DNA of 64,000 bases. Origin: Rummeliibacillus pycnus_B (lineage in GTDB: Bacteria > Bacillota > Bacilli > Bacillales_A > Planococcaceae). The stretch is from assembly GCF_050459865.1 (NCBI RefSeq), contig NZ_JBCMNM010000021.1:30401-94400 (forward strand). The letters run 5' to 3'. Both the position numbers and the translations under genes were made by a program. This document shows, piece by piece, positions 1-8,605 of the stretch. How positions within the stretch are numbered: the first letter of the stretch is position 1; each line of letters opens with the position of its first letter. The notes beneath the pieces were generated by a model. It did no database searches and was not told the origin of the DNA. It saw only the letters and a list, made by a program, of their open reading frames with translations.

Positions 1-174
1 CAAACAAAATGTTCGTTTATTCTTTGAACTATATGACCATTTTATTTGTTTCAATGATTATCTTTTCTGTCTTTAGCTAACTTTGGGATTCTTTCTTATT
101 AAGAATTCATATAGAACAACCACAGTCCTGGTTACACATGAAATACAACAAAGAAAGAGGGGTTTAATTAAGCT

Positions 175-1260
175 ATGATGAAAGGGCTTAAAAAGTGGCG
201 TCTTTTTGCAATGTTAACAGCACTTATTGTTTTCCTTTCTGGTTGTGGTAAAGATTATTTATCAACTTTATCTCCAGCAGGTGAAGTAGGTAAAGAACAA
301 TATAATCTAATGCTTTTATCAACTGCAATTATGACGCTTGTTATTTTAGTAGTAGTAGTAATCTATGTACTTGCAATAATCAAATTCCGACGCAAAAAAG
401 TTGGGGAAAATGTTATTCCTAAGCAAGTAGAAGGTAGTACTACACTAGAAATTATTTGGACTGCTATTCCAATTATTTTACTTCTAATTTTAGCTGTACC
501 AACAGTTGCTCTTACTTATAAACTCGCTGATACAAAAGCGATGGATGCAAAAGTTGCTGAAGGTCAAGCAAAACCTATTACTGTCAATGTAACTGCAAAA
601 TTATATTGGTGGCAATTTGAGTATCCAAATCAAGGAATTGTTACTTCACAAGAATTAGTTGTACCAACAGGTGAAAAAGTTTACTTCAACCTTACTTCAG
701 GAGACGTAAAACATTCATTTTGGATCCCTTCAGCTGGTGGTAAAATGGATACAAACGTTGATAACGTCAACAAATTTTACTTAGAATTCGATAAACAATC
801 AAAAGATCTTGAATCGGGTGTATTCTACGGTAAATGTGCTGAACTTTGTGGTCCTTCCCATGCATTAATGGACTTTAAAGTAAAAACTTTAAGCAAAGCT
901 GATTTTGATAATTGGGTTACTAAAATGAAAGCTTCTGATAAACAAGTAGCTACAGGCGATCTTGAAAAACAAGGTGAAGCATTATTTAAAACTAGCTGTA
1001 TCACATGTCACGCTACTTCAGGTGTAGGTAAAGGTACTGGTATTGCACCTAACCTTGCTTCATTTGGCGATCGTACTCGTGTTGCAGGTGTACTAGATCA
1101 TAACACTGAAAATATCAAAAAATGGATTAATGATCCACAATCCGTTAAACCAGGTAATACTATGCCTCAACCTGAAAAAATTAATAACGGTAAAAAATTC
1201 ACAGATCAAGAGCTTGATGCTTTAGCTGCCTACTTAATGGGCTTATCTGTAGAAAAATAA
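175..1260 (+). CDS. ctaC: Cytochrome c oxidase (caa3) subunit II with fused cytochrome c domain
   Basis: Subunit II of the caa3 terminal oxidase. It takes electrons through its own C-terminal heme c and passes them by the CuA centre to subunit I. Residues 10-24 form a lipoprotein signal with lipobox LSGC, so the mature N-terminus is probably lipidated at Cys24. Two membrane helices follow (about 43-65 and 93-115). The CuA ligand motif CAELCGPSHALM is near residues 222-233, and a class I heme motif CITCH is near 274-278. At 361 aa it has the usual Bacillus CtaC length. The start is one of two adjacent ATGs (175 or 178) behind an AAAGAGGGG ribosome site. It is the first gene of a tightly packed ctaCDEF set; ctaA and ctaB are not in the window. 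Confidence 0.95.
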   Translation: MMKGLKKWRLFAMLTALIVFLSGCGKDYLSTLSPAGEVGKEQYNLMLLSTAIMTLVILVVVVIYVLAIIKFRRKKVGENVIPKQVEGSTTLEIIWTAIPIILLLILAVPTVALTYKLADTKAMDAKVAEGQAKPITVNVTAKLYWWQFEYPNQGIVTSQELVVPTGEKVYFNLTSGDVKHSFWIPSAGGKMDTNVDNVNKFYLEFDKQSKDLESGVFYGKCAELCGPSHALMDFKVKTLSKADFDNWVTKMKASDKQVATGDLEKQGEALFKTSCITCHATSGVGKGTGIAPNLASFGDRTRVAGVLDHNTENIKKWINDPQSVKPGNTMPQPEKINNGKKFTDQELDALAAYLMGLSVEK

Positions 1261-1301
1261 TTGAGAAATTCTATTTGAACATTTTGAAGGAGGTTAAGGT
1301 T

Positions 1302-3173
1302 GTGAGCTCAACTGCAAAGAAAAAGGGCTTTGGCGCAACTATTTGGGACTATCTAACTACAGTAGACCATAAAAAAATCGCCATTCTTTACCTTATTGCC
1401 GGTACGCTTTTCTTCGTAATCGGTGGTATTGAAGCTATGCTCATTCGTATCCAACTTGCAAAACCTAATAATGATTTTGTAAGTGCGGGTCTTTTTAATG
1501 AAATTATGACAATGCATGGTACAACAATGATTTTCCTTGCTGCTATGCCATTGCTATTCGCATTTATGAACGCTGTAGTACCATTACAAATTGGTGCACG
1601 TGACGTTGCATTTCCATTCCTAAACTCTTTAGGTTTCTGGTTATTCGTATTCGGAGGTCTGTTCTTAAACCTTTCATGGTTCCTTGGTGGAGCACCTGAT
1701 GCTGGTTGGACTTCTTATGCATCTTTATCTTTAGCATCTCCAGGGCATGGTATTGACTTTTATGCTATTGGTTTGCAAATTTCTGGTGCAGGTACATTAA
1801 TCTCAGGGATTAACTTCCTTGTAACAATTATTAATATGCGTGCTCCAGGTATGACATTTATGCGTATGCCATTATTCACTTGGACTACTTTCGTAGCAAG
1901 TGCTTTAATTTTATTCGCATTCCCTCCACTTACTATTGGAATATTCTTTATGATTTTTGATCGTATGTTTGGAGCAAACTTCTTTGACCATACTATGGGT
2001 GGTAATACAATCATCTGGGAACACTTATTCTGGATTTTCGGTCACCCTGAAGTATATATTCTTATACTTCCTGCATTTGGTATTTTCTCTGAAATATTTG
2101 CTGTATTCTCTCGTAAACGCCTATTTGGTTATTCATCAATGGTATTTGCGACAATCTTAATCGGTTTCCTTGGCTTCATGGTATGGGCTCACCATATGTT
2201 TACTGTTGGTCTAGGTGCAACTGCAAACGCTATTTTCGCTGTTGCAACAATGGCAATTGCAGTACCAACTGGTATGAAAATCTTTAACTGGTTATGTACT
2301 ATGTGGGGCGGTTCGATTAAAGTGACAACTCCAATGCTTTATGCACTTGGGTTCATTCCATCATTCGTAGCAGGTGGGGTTACAGGGGTAATGCAAGCAG
2401 CAGCTCCTCTTGACTATCAATTACATGATTCATACTTTATCGTAGCTCACTTCCACTACGTTATCGTTGGTGGTGTTGTATTAGCATTACTAGCAGGAAC
2501 ACATTACTATTGGCCTTTAATGTTTAACAGAATGTTAAATGAAACACTTGGCAAAATTACATTTGTCTTCTTCTTTGTTGGTTTCCATTGTACATTCTTT
2601 TTACAACATTTCTTAGGTTTAATGGGTATGCCTCGACGTGTATTCACTTACCTACCAAATCAAGGTTTGGATACATTTAACTTTATTTCAACAATTGGCG
2701 CATTCCTAATGGCAATTGGTGTAATAATCTTAGTTATTAACGTTATTATCACAACTATTAAAGCAGAACCATGTGGTCGTGATCCATGGCGTGATGGACG
2801 TACCCTTGAATGGGCAATTCCACAACCAGTACCATACTATAACTTCAAACAAACTCCACTTGTTCGTGGATTAGATACTTACTGGATTGAAAAAATGGAA
2901 GGAAACAAAGAAGGAATGTCATATGCTGAACCTATTTCAGATATTCATATGCCAAACAACTCTTTTGTCCCTATCGTAATGGTATTTGGTTTATTCGTAG
3001 CAGGTTTTGGTGCACTGTATCACCCAGATGCTGATAAACCATGGTCTTTAGCTTTATTAATCATTGGTTTAGCAATAACTGTTCTTTCAATGGCATATCG
3101 TTCACTTAAAGATGATTTAGGTTACCATATCTCTAAAGAAGAATTAATGAATGAAAAAGGGGGTAACAATTAA
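1302..3173 (+). CDS. ctaD: Cytochrome c oxidase (caa3) subunit I
   Basis: Catalytic heme-copper subunit that reduces oxygen to water and pumps protons. The protein is polytopic. It carries the CuB region HPEVYILILPAFG, a following HH pair (WAHHMF) and the heme-ligand region HDSYFIVAHFHYVI, all diagnostic of heme-copper oxidase subunit I. I chose the GTG at 1302 because GAAGGAGGTTAAGG lies just upstream; an in-frame TTG at 1275 would place that ribosome site inside the gene. This gives 623 aa. Its stop codon overlaps the ctaE start by one base (TAATG), which suggests translational coupling. Confidence 0.95.
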   Translation: MSSTAKKKGFGATIWDYLTTVDHKKIAILYLIAGTLFFVIGGIEAMLIRIQLAKPNNDFVSAGLFNEIMTMHGTTMIFLAAMPLLFAFMNAVVPLQIGARDVAFPFLNSLGFWLFVFGGLFLNLSWFLGGAPDAGWTSYASLSLASPGHGIDFYAIGLQISGAGTLISGINFLVTIINMRAPGMTFMRMPLFTWTTFVASALILFAFPPLTIGIFFMIFDRMFGANFFDHTMGGNTIIWEHLFWIFGHPEVYILILPAFGIFSEIFAVFSRKRLFGYSSMVFATILIGFLGFMVWAHHMFTVGLGATANAIFAVATMAIAVPTGMKIFNWLCTMWGGSIKVTTPMLYALGFIPSFVAGGVTGVMQAAAPLDYQLHDSYFIVAHFHYVIVGGVVLALLAGTHYYWPLMFNRMLNETLGKITFVFFFVGFHCTFFLQHFLGLMGMPRRVFTYLPNQGLDTFNFISTIGAFLMAIGVIILVINVIITTIKAEPCGRDPWRDGRTLEWAIPQPVPYYNFKQTPLVRGLDTYWIEKMEGNKEGMSYAEPISDIHMPNNSFVPIVMVFGLFVAGFGALYHPDADKPWSLALLIIGLAITVLSMAYRSLKDDLGYHISKEELMNEKGGNN

Positions 3174-3799
3174 TGGATTTGAAAACTAAATTTACCCCAC
3201 AATCTTGGCCTGAACATCCAGAACAATCAACTGTTGAAGGGAAAAATAAATTCCTGGGTTTTTGGATCTACATTGCAAGTGATGCAATTCTATTTGCAAC
3301 TTTATTCGCTACATTCTTAGCTCTTAAAGACAAAGGGCCAAGTGGCATGGAGTTTACTTCTCAAAACCTATTTGAATTACCATTAGCATTCATTATGACA
3401 ATGTTACTGCTAACTTCTTCTTTAACAAGTGTGTATGCAATGTATCATATGAAAAACTATAATTTCAAAGCAATGCAAGCTTGGTTAGCTATTACAGTTC
3501 TTTTAGGTCTTGCATTCTTAGGTTTTGAAATCTATGAATTTAATCACTATGTACACTTAGGATTTACATTTACTCAAAGTGCTTTCGGTTCTGCATTCTA
3601 TACATTAGTAGGTACTCACGGATTGCATGTAGTTATCGGTTTAGGATGGTTTATCTTATTAATGATCCGTAATTCAAAACGTGGATTAAACCTTTATAAT
3701 GCACCTAAGTATTTCATTGCATCACTATATTGGCACTTTATTGATGTTGTTTGGGTATTCATCTTCACTGTAGTTTACTTGATGGGAGTGATGAAATAA
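3173..3799 (+). CDS. ctaE: Cytochrome c oxidase (caa3) subunit III
   Basis: Membrane subunit III of the caa3 oxidase, which stabilises the catalytic core. At 208 aa it has about five predicted hydrophobic helices and the family signature around FYTLVGTHGLHVVIGLGWF, with the His pair typical of the COX3 fold. The C-terminal segment YWHFIDVVWVFIFTVVYL is also characteristic. Start and stop overlap both neighbours by one base (TAATG at each junction), so it is almost certainly translated from the same message as ctaD and ctaF. Confidence 0.95.
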   Translation: MDLKTKFTPQSWPEHPEQSTVEGKNKFLGFWIYIASDAILFATLFATFLALKDKGPSGMEFTSQNLFELPLAFIMTMLLLTSSLTSVYAMYHMKNYNFKAMQAWLAITVLLGLAFLGFEIYEFNHYVHLGFTFTQSAFGSAFYTLVGTHGLHVVIGLGWFILLMIRNSKRGLNLYNAPKYFIASLYWHFIDVVWVFIFTVVYLMGVMK

Positions 3800-4131
3800 T
3801 GGCACATGACATACACGTAGAAGCTAGAAGCGAGGCAGCTTACAAGCAAAGTCGCCGTAAAGCTGGTCAAGCGATGCGTAATCAAGTAACTGTTTTTGCG
3901 TTAATGATTTTCTTGACTTTTATCGCATTTGCTGCAGTTCAAGCTGGATTTTCATTATATCTAGTAATACCTATTATTTTATTATTCGCTGGTGTTCAAG
4001 TAGGACTTCAATTGTATTACTTTATGCACTTAAGCGAAAAAGGTACAGGGATTATTCAATTCTTTATTTATTCAGGTGTACTTATTTTCTTCCCAATGAT
4101 TCTTACTTTTATAACAATCGTTTGGATATAA
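3799..4131 (+). CDS. ctaF: Cytochrome c oxidase (caa3) subunit IV
   Basis: Small accessory subunit IV of the caa3 oxidase (110 aa). It has a short soluble N-terminus rich in charged residues, then three hydrophobic helices, matching the CtaF/COX4_pro family. The ATG at 3799 overlaps the ctaE stop; an upstream in-frame extension from 3751 would lie inside ctaE and has no ribosome site. A strong terminator follows, so this is probably the last gene of the ctaCDEF transcript. Confidence 0.92.
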   Translation: MAHDIHVEARSEAAYKQSRRKAGQAMRNQVTVFALMIFLTFIAFAAVQAGFSLYLVIPIILLFAGVQVGLQLYYFMHLSEKGTGIIQFFIYSGVLIFFPMILTFITIVWI

Positions 4132-4141
4132 AATAGGTCTT

Positions 4142-4180
4142 AAAGACCGAGTCTATTCAAAATAGGCTCGGTCTTTTTTT
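4142..4180 (+). terminator. Rho-independent terminator after ctaF
   Basis: A near-perfect inverted repeat, AAAGACCGAGTCTATT against AATAGGCTCGGTCTTT, is followed by a run of T. It separates ctaCDEF from ctaG. Confidence 0.9.
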
Positions 4181-4268
4181 GATGAGGAGAATGATATATT
4201 TAGTTAATAGATTTTTCAAATGGCAACTCTCTTATGACATTTCAGACGGAATTGTCAAGATTCGTTCA

Positions 4269-4297
4269 TTGCTGTTTTGATGTAAGCACTTTATAAT
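4269..4297 (+). promoter_or_regulatory. Candidate sigma-A promoter for ctaG
   Basis: A weak -35 TTGCTG at 4269-4274 and a perfect -10 TATAAT at 4292-4297 are 17 bp apart. The -10 overlaps the upstream in-frame ATG at 4296, which argues that translation starts later, at 4329. Confidence 0.5.
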
Positions 4298-4328
4298 GAA
4301 GTTATTGAATGTAAAGGAGCGAACTTCG

Positions 4329-5249
4329 ATGCCTTTGAGTATTTTTGGATTTCGAGCAATGTGGAGCCCAACATTAATTGGTGTATTGGTGTTCTTTACC
4401 GTGTTATATTTTTTAGTGACAACCAAATGGAGAAAAGACTTTAAATATAGTGAGCCTTTAAAAAAGGGTGAGGCAATTTCATTTGTTTTTGCAATGGTTA
4501 TGTTATATATCATAATCGGATCACCAATCGATTTAATGGCACATATCATGTTTACAATGCATATGGTTCAAATGGCTTTCTTACTATTATTTATACCTAT
4601 TTTCTTTATTATCGGTATCCCGAATTGGTTATGGAAAAGTATGATAAACTTACCTTATGTAAAACCGGTATTCCATTTATTAACTAAACCAATGGTTGCT
4701 ATATTTATCTTTGTCTTTCTGTTCTCTTTCTACCACTTACCATCCGTTTTAGATTATATTAAATTGGATGAAACATTACATGGCATTTATACTTTTGCTT
4801 TATTTATGTCATCGTTGTTTATGTATTGGCCTTTGCTAAATACGGTTGAGGGTGAGCCTCGTATGAAAGATTTGCATAAATTTTTCTATATAATAGCAAA
4901 TGCAATTTTAATTACACCAGCATGTGCGTTAATTATTTTTTCTACTACAGCATTCTATGCAACGTATACTGATGGAGAAATGTGGATGAAAGCAATGGCA
5001 CTATGTGTACCAAGTTCAACTTTAGAAGGTCTCACATTATCAGGACCAGAATTATTTACAAATATGTCGCCGGTTGAAGACCAACAACTTGGTGGTGTAA
5101 TCATGAAGATTATCCAAGAGATTATTTTCGCATGTATTCTTGGACGAGTATTTATCGTGTGGTATAGAAATGATCAAAAAAATGCAGATCAAATGACAGA
5201 AGAAGCGTTAAAAGAAAGACAACGTTTATATGCAAATCAAATTCATTAA
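4329..5249 (+). CDS. ctaG: Cytochrome c oxidase assembly factor CtaG
   Basis: Integral membrane protein of the Bacillus caa3_CtaG family, needed for maturation of the caa3 oxidase. It is unrelated to the proteobacterial Cox11/CtaG copper chaperone. About seven hydrophobic helices fill 306 aa, with conserved His and Met residues in the first half (HIMFTMHMVQM) that fit a metal-handling role. The ATG at 4329 has AAAGGAG seven to eight bases upstream. The alternative ATG at 4296 falls in a likely -10 box. It lies directly after ctaF as in B. subtilis, but behind its own terminator and promoter. Confidence 0.9.
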   Translation: MPLSIFGFRAMWSPTLIGVLVFFTVLYFLVTTKWRKDFKYSEPLKKGEAISFVFAMVMLYIIIGSPIDLMAHIMFTMHMVQMAFLLLFIPIFFIIGIPNWLWKSMINLPYVKPVFHLLTKPMVAIFIFVFLFSFYHLPSVLDYIKLDETLHGIYTFALFMSSLFMYWPLLNTVEGEPRMKDLHKFFYIIANAILITPACALIIFSTTAFYATYTDGEMWMKAMALCVPSSTLEGLTLSGPELFTNMSPVEDQQLGGVIMKIIQEIIFACILGRVFIVWYRNDQKNADQMTEEALKERQRLYANQIH

Positions 5250-5276
5250 TTAAATTAGATTGTTAGGAGTAAAAAG

Positions 5277-5741
5277 ATGAGTGTACCTATTTTACCTACG
5301 ATTAGTACCTCTTTCATCGTTCTTAGTGCAGTACTAATTGCGATTGGTTGGGGACTTATTAAACAGAAGAAGGTTGAAGCACATAAGAAAACGATGATTG
5401 CTGCTGCAATTTCAGCGTTAACATTCTTTATTATTTATATTTCGAGAACTGTATTTATCGGAAATACTGCTTTCGGTGGTCCCGAACATTTAAGAATATA
5501 CTATACAATATTCTTAGTTTTCCATATTATTTTAGCTACTTCGGGTGCAGTATTTGGTATTATTACGTTAATCTCAGGATTTTCAAATAAACTAGACCGT
5601 CATCGTAAAATTGCACCAATTACAAGTATTATTTGGTTCTTTGTTGCGATTACTGGAGTTGCTGTTTACTTATTGCTTTATGTATTTTATACGGGTGGTC
5701 CAACTACATCCCTTATTAAAGCTATATTAAATAATCACTAA
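5277..5741 (+). CDS. DUF420 membrane protein, CtaM/YozB-like
   Basis: Small membrane protein of 154 aa with four or five hydrophobic segments and conserved His residues, matching the DUF420 family. Members include B. subtilis YozB and Staphylococcus CtaM; CtaM is required for heme A-type oxidase assembly. The gene starts 27 bases after ctaG with an AGGAGT ribosome site, so the two are probably co-transcribed. A role in oxidase assembly is inferred from the family and from this position. Confidence 0.8.
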   Translation: MSVPILPTISTSFIVLSAVLIAIGWGLIKQKKVEAHKKTMIAAAISALTFFIIYISRTVFIGNTAFGGPEHLRIYYTIFLVFHIILATSGAVFGIITLISGFSNKLDRHRKIAPITSIIWFFVAITGVAVYLLLYVFYTGGPTTSLIKAILNNH

Positions 5742-5743
5742 AT

Positions 5744-5786
5744 AAAAAAAGACTAATTTCTTAAACTAAAGAAATTAGTCTTTTTT
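5744..5786. terminator. Bidirectional terminator between DUF420 gene and permease gene
   Basis: AAAAAAGACTAATTTCTT pairs with AAGAAATTAGTCTTTTTT around a short loop. A-runs on one side and T-runs on the other serve both convergent genes. The right arm lies in the last codons of the minus-strand gene. Confidence 0.88.
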
Positions 5787-6830
5787 ATTAACGGTAATCC
5801 AGCTTTTTCTAAATTGTTGGATTACTACCACTAGAATCGCAATAAATGGACCTATAACAAAGCCAACAAAGCCAAACATTTGAAGTCCAGCATACATACA
5901 AATTATCGTTGTAAGAGGTGGAAGTCCTAGGTGATTACTAGTTACTTTTGTTTCAAGGATCTGACGTAGTACTAATACTACAATAGATAAAATAAATAGA
6001 ATAGTTCCCTCGAAGGTTTGTCCATTAATCCAACAAATAATAGCCCAAGGAGTTAATACCATCATTCCGCCAAATATTGGGAGCAAATCAACAAACCAAA
6101 CAAGGATTGTCATTGGAATAGCATATCGTGGTGTAATCCAAAATAAAGTACATAATGTAACACAAAAAATGACAACACTCACAATCAATTGAGCTTTTAA
6201 AAAATCAAGGGTACCTTTTTTTAGATGTTTGAAAAAAACTTCCGCCGATGAATTTCCTTCTAGGTGTAACCATTTTTTAAAGGATTTAAGGATATTCGGA
6301 ACTTCTAGCATTGAGTAATATAAGGCTAAAAAATAGATGAAAAGCTTAAAGATTACTGATGGTACTCTTTGAACTAAGTTGAGTAGACGGTCTGCTTGAA
6401 TATATGTAGTTACGTATTTTTGCAAACTACTCAACATTTGTTCAATCCATTGCTGTATAGAAAGTATAATGGGGCGAGGTAAATCATGCGTGATATTTGT
6501 TAATTTCGATTGAAAATAAATATATCTTTCATTGATCGAATCCAAAAACTGTGGTATCCATTGAGAGAATCCAACAAATTTAAGAATTAATAGTACGTAT
6601 AATAAATAGCAACCTATGAGCACTATTATGCTGAAAATGGAGAAAAAGATAAAGACTACAAAGCGACGAGATTTACTCCACTGCTTTGAATATTTATTAA
6701 TTAGTGGATTAAAACAAAGTGCTGTGATAAATGCTAAGAGAATTGGCTGTGCATAGAATATTGCAAATAGAAAACTTAAACCAAAAATGAACCATGGAAA
6801 GAATTTTGTGAATATACGCTGTAAAATCAT
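5775..6830 (-). CDS. AI-2E/YtvI-family membrane permease
   Basis: Polytopic protein of 351 aa from the AI-2E transporter (PerM) superfamily. It has paired hydrophobic helices at the N-terminus, a soluble central segment, then a cluster of C-terminal helices with the GxxxLxPxxxI-type region (FVIGPFIAILVVVIQQF). Length and pattern resemble the sporulation-associated YtvI subgroup, but I cannot assign substrate or subgroup firmly. The ATG at 6830 follows GGGTGATT; a GTG at 6839 is an alternative. B. subtilis has no such gene here, so it is an insertion into the conserved cta-ylb order. It converges on the DUF420 gene. Confidence 0.7.
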   Translation of the reverse strand: MILQRIFTKFFPWFIFGLSFLFAIFYAQPILLAFITALCFNPLINKYSKQWSKSRRFVVFIFFSIFSIIVLIGCYLLYVLLILKFVGFSQWIPQFLDSINERYIYFQSKLTNITHDLPRPIILSIQQWIEQMLSSLQKYVTTYIQADRLLNLVQRVPSVIFKLFIYFLALYYSMLEVPNILKSFKKWLHLEGNSSAEVFFKHLKKGTLDFLKAQLIVSVVIFCVTLCTLFWITPRYAIPMTILVWFVDLLPIFGGMMVLTPWAIICWINGQTFEGTILFILSIVVLVLRQILETKVTSNHLGLPPLTTIICMYAGLQMFGFVGFVIGPFIAILVVVIQQFRKSWITVNKKD

Positions 6831-6975
6831 CCTAATCACCCATATATATTTGACAGTGATAGTATGAGGAGTTTTTTGAAAATCATGCTAATAGATAGAG
6901 CTTTTTCAATTTTTATTTCTTCTTATTTCTATACAGTTGTGGTGGTTAAAATCTTACTTTATCATTTGATATATA

Positions 6976-7019
6976 AATAAAAGCCGTACAAAATGTTATA
7001 GTAAACATTTTAGTACGGC
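6976..7019 (-). terminator. Terminator of the ylbA-like gene
   Basis: GCCGTAC and GTACGGC flank a further AAATGTT/AACATTT pairing. Read on the minus strand, the hairpin ends in TTTTATTT, just past the stop of the 7036-7401 gene. Confidence 0.75.
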
Positions 7020-7035
7020 ATAAGGCATAATTGCA

Positions 7036-7401
7036 TTAAGCTTGAATTTTAAATTGATCTAGTTCTTTTGAAAGTGATGCTAATACTTCTTGGCAAGTTT
7101 TTACCAAATTAGCAGGGAAGATTTCGTCTTCACCATATTCAACGCCATGTGGGAAGTAGTGTTTTCCAAGAACAGGTTTTAATAAAGTAATGTTGGAATC
7201 GTTTGAACCGTTGTCGCCATCTTTTGTATAACCAAATACTCGTAAATAGTAAGTACCTTCTTGTACTTCAAATTTTCTATCCCATGTAACTCGTTCGTAA
7301 TCCCAACCAGTAGCACGGATTAAGCGATGTTGACCCATTAGATCATCAAGTAATGTAATATGTGCAACTTTGTTTTCAAGTCCAGTATTTTCAAAATACA
7401 T
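7036..7401 (-). CDS. ylbA: YugN-like family protein (YlbA homolog)
   Basis: Small soluble protein of 121 aa matching the YugN-like family (B. subtilis YlbA and YugN), function unknown. It is acidic and lacks membrane segments. The family pattern shows in the GHYFPHGVEYGEDE segment and the C-terminal helix with EVLASLSKELDQF. The ATG at 7401 is preceded by GAAGGAGGATATTAGA, a clear ribosome site; an in-frame upstream start at 7422 would lack one. It lies between the cta genes and ylbC as in B. subtilis and has its own terminator. Confidence 0.8.
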   Translation of the reverse strand: MYFENTGLENKVAHITLLDDLMGQHRLIRATGWDYERVTWDRKFEVQEGTYYLRVFGYTKDGDNGSNDSNITLLKPVLGKHYFPHGVEYGEDEIFPANLVKTCQEVLASLSKELDQFKIQA

Positions 7402-7484
7402 TCTAATATCCTCCTTCGACACTTCTGTACATTATACGTTCCATTTTATAATAGAGCAAAATGGAACTGGTTGCAATGACAACA

Positions 7485-7514
7485 TTGTGAATCCTTCTAT
7501 GTAATTGGTATAAT
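7485..7514 (+). promoter_or_regulatory. Candidate sigma-A promoter for ylbC
   Basis: TTGTGA at 7485-7490 and a perfect TATAAT at 7509-7514 are separated by 18 bp, 30 bp upstream of the ylbC start. Confidence 0.5.
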
Positions 7515-7543
7515 AAAGATAATAAAAAATTGGAGAGATAAAT

Positions 7544-8605
7544 TTGAAAGCTTTTTTTAGAGTACTAATTATTTTAGCGGCACTCTTAGTCGTTTTTTTC
7601 TATATAAATCAACCAGTTAAAGAAAATGAACCATTAGCACCTAATTCAAATGGTAAGGTGATTCCTCAAAAAGAAGCACCAGATATTAATAAATCAACAG
7701 TTGAAAGACCAACTAAAGGGCTATCAACATTAGTTGGCCATTCAACTAAAAAGCTACAAGAAAAATTAGGAAAGCCAGATCGAATAAGTCCTTCAGCATA
7801 TGATTTTGACTGGTGGGTATATCAAAAATCACCAAGTAATTATATTCTTGTGGGCGTTGAAAATCGTAAAGTAAAACAAGTCTATATGACTGGAAAAGAT
7901 TCTAATGCAGCTCCATTTAAAATTGGTCAAGGAATAGATGAATTGTATCGTAATACAATTACAGATACGGAAGTTAACGTGAAGATTAAAGATAATATAT
8001 ATACTTTTATCTTAAATGAAGAGGATTTACAGTCCCGTATCTTGGTCATGTATGATGGATTGTATGCTCAATTATATTTTGATGCAATTGATAAAACGTT
8101 AGAAGCAGTTCGTTACATCGATGGTGAAACGCTGGTTAAACAACATCCATATGATATGACTTATGTGGGAGATTTAATAACACCATCAGTTCCATCGTCA
8201 TATAAGCAAGAAGAAATTGATCAGGAAAATAAAAAACAATTATTTGAATTAACGAATGTGTATCGACTTCAAAAAGGTTTACCAGCACTATTGTCAGAGG
8301 AAGATTTAAATGAGTTAGCAATGGCGCATAGTGAAAAGCTTGCAGTCAATAAAATTTCACAAGAAGAACAAGGAAGTGATGTATTTAAAGATAGATTAAA
8401 AAATGCGGAGATACAATTTAACTCTGCTGGAGAAAATGTTACAGAGGATTATTTAGATGCGCCAGAAGCAATTAATGGACTTTTAAATTCAGAAAAGCAT
8501 CGTGATACCTTATTGAATAAGAATTTCAATCAAATAGGTACAGGTGCTTTTGGAAAACATTTTACACAAGTTTTCATCCAACGTGATCAAACAAACCAAA
8601 ATTAA
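7544..8605 (+). CDS. ylbC: CAP (SCP/PR-1) domain protein, YlbC-like
   Basis: Membrane-anchored or exported protein of 353 aa. An N-terminal hydrophobic helix (residues 5-22) is followed by a charged linker. The CAP-associated N-terminal domain spans about 60-200, starting at GLSTLVGHSTKKLQEKLGKP. A CAP/SCP domain covers about 230-350, with the AHSEKLA and SAGENV segments and the late HRDTLLNKNFNQIGTGAF motif. Family members are extracellular and mostly of unknown biochemical function. The start is TTG at 7544 behind TGGAGAGA. The stop overlaps the stop of the convergent aspartokinase-like gene, and no terminator is visible between them. Confidence 0.85.
   Translation: MKAFFRVLIILAALLVVFFYINQPVKENEPLAPNSNGKVIPQKEAPDINKSTVERPTKGLSTLVGHSTKKLQEKLGKPDRISPSAYDFDWWVYQKSPSNYILVGVENRKVKQVYMTGKDSNAAPFKIGQGIDELYRNTITDTEVNVKIKDNIYTFILNEEDLQSRILVMYDGLYAQLYFDAIDKTLEAVRYIDGETLVKQHPYDMTYVGDLITPSVPSSYKQEEIDQENKKQLFELTNVYRLQKGLPALLSEEDLNELAMAHSEKLAVNKISQEEQGSDVFKDRLKNAEIQFNSAGENVTEDYLDAPEAINGLLNSEKHRDTLLNKNFNQIGTGAFGKHFTQVFIQRDQTNQN

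Noticed and set aside
4296..4328. Upstream ATG as ctaG start
   Set aside because: It overlaps a perfect TATAAT and has no ribosome site, whereas 4329 has AAAGGAG.
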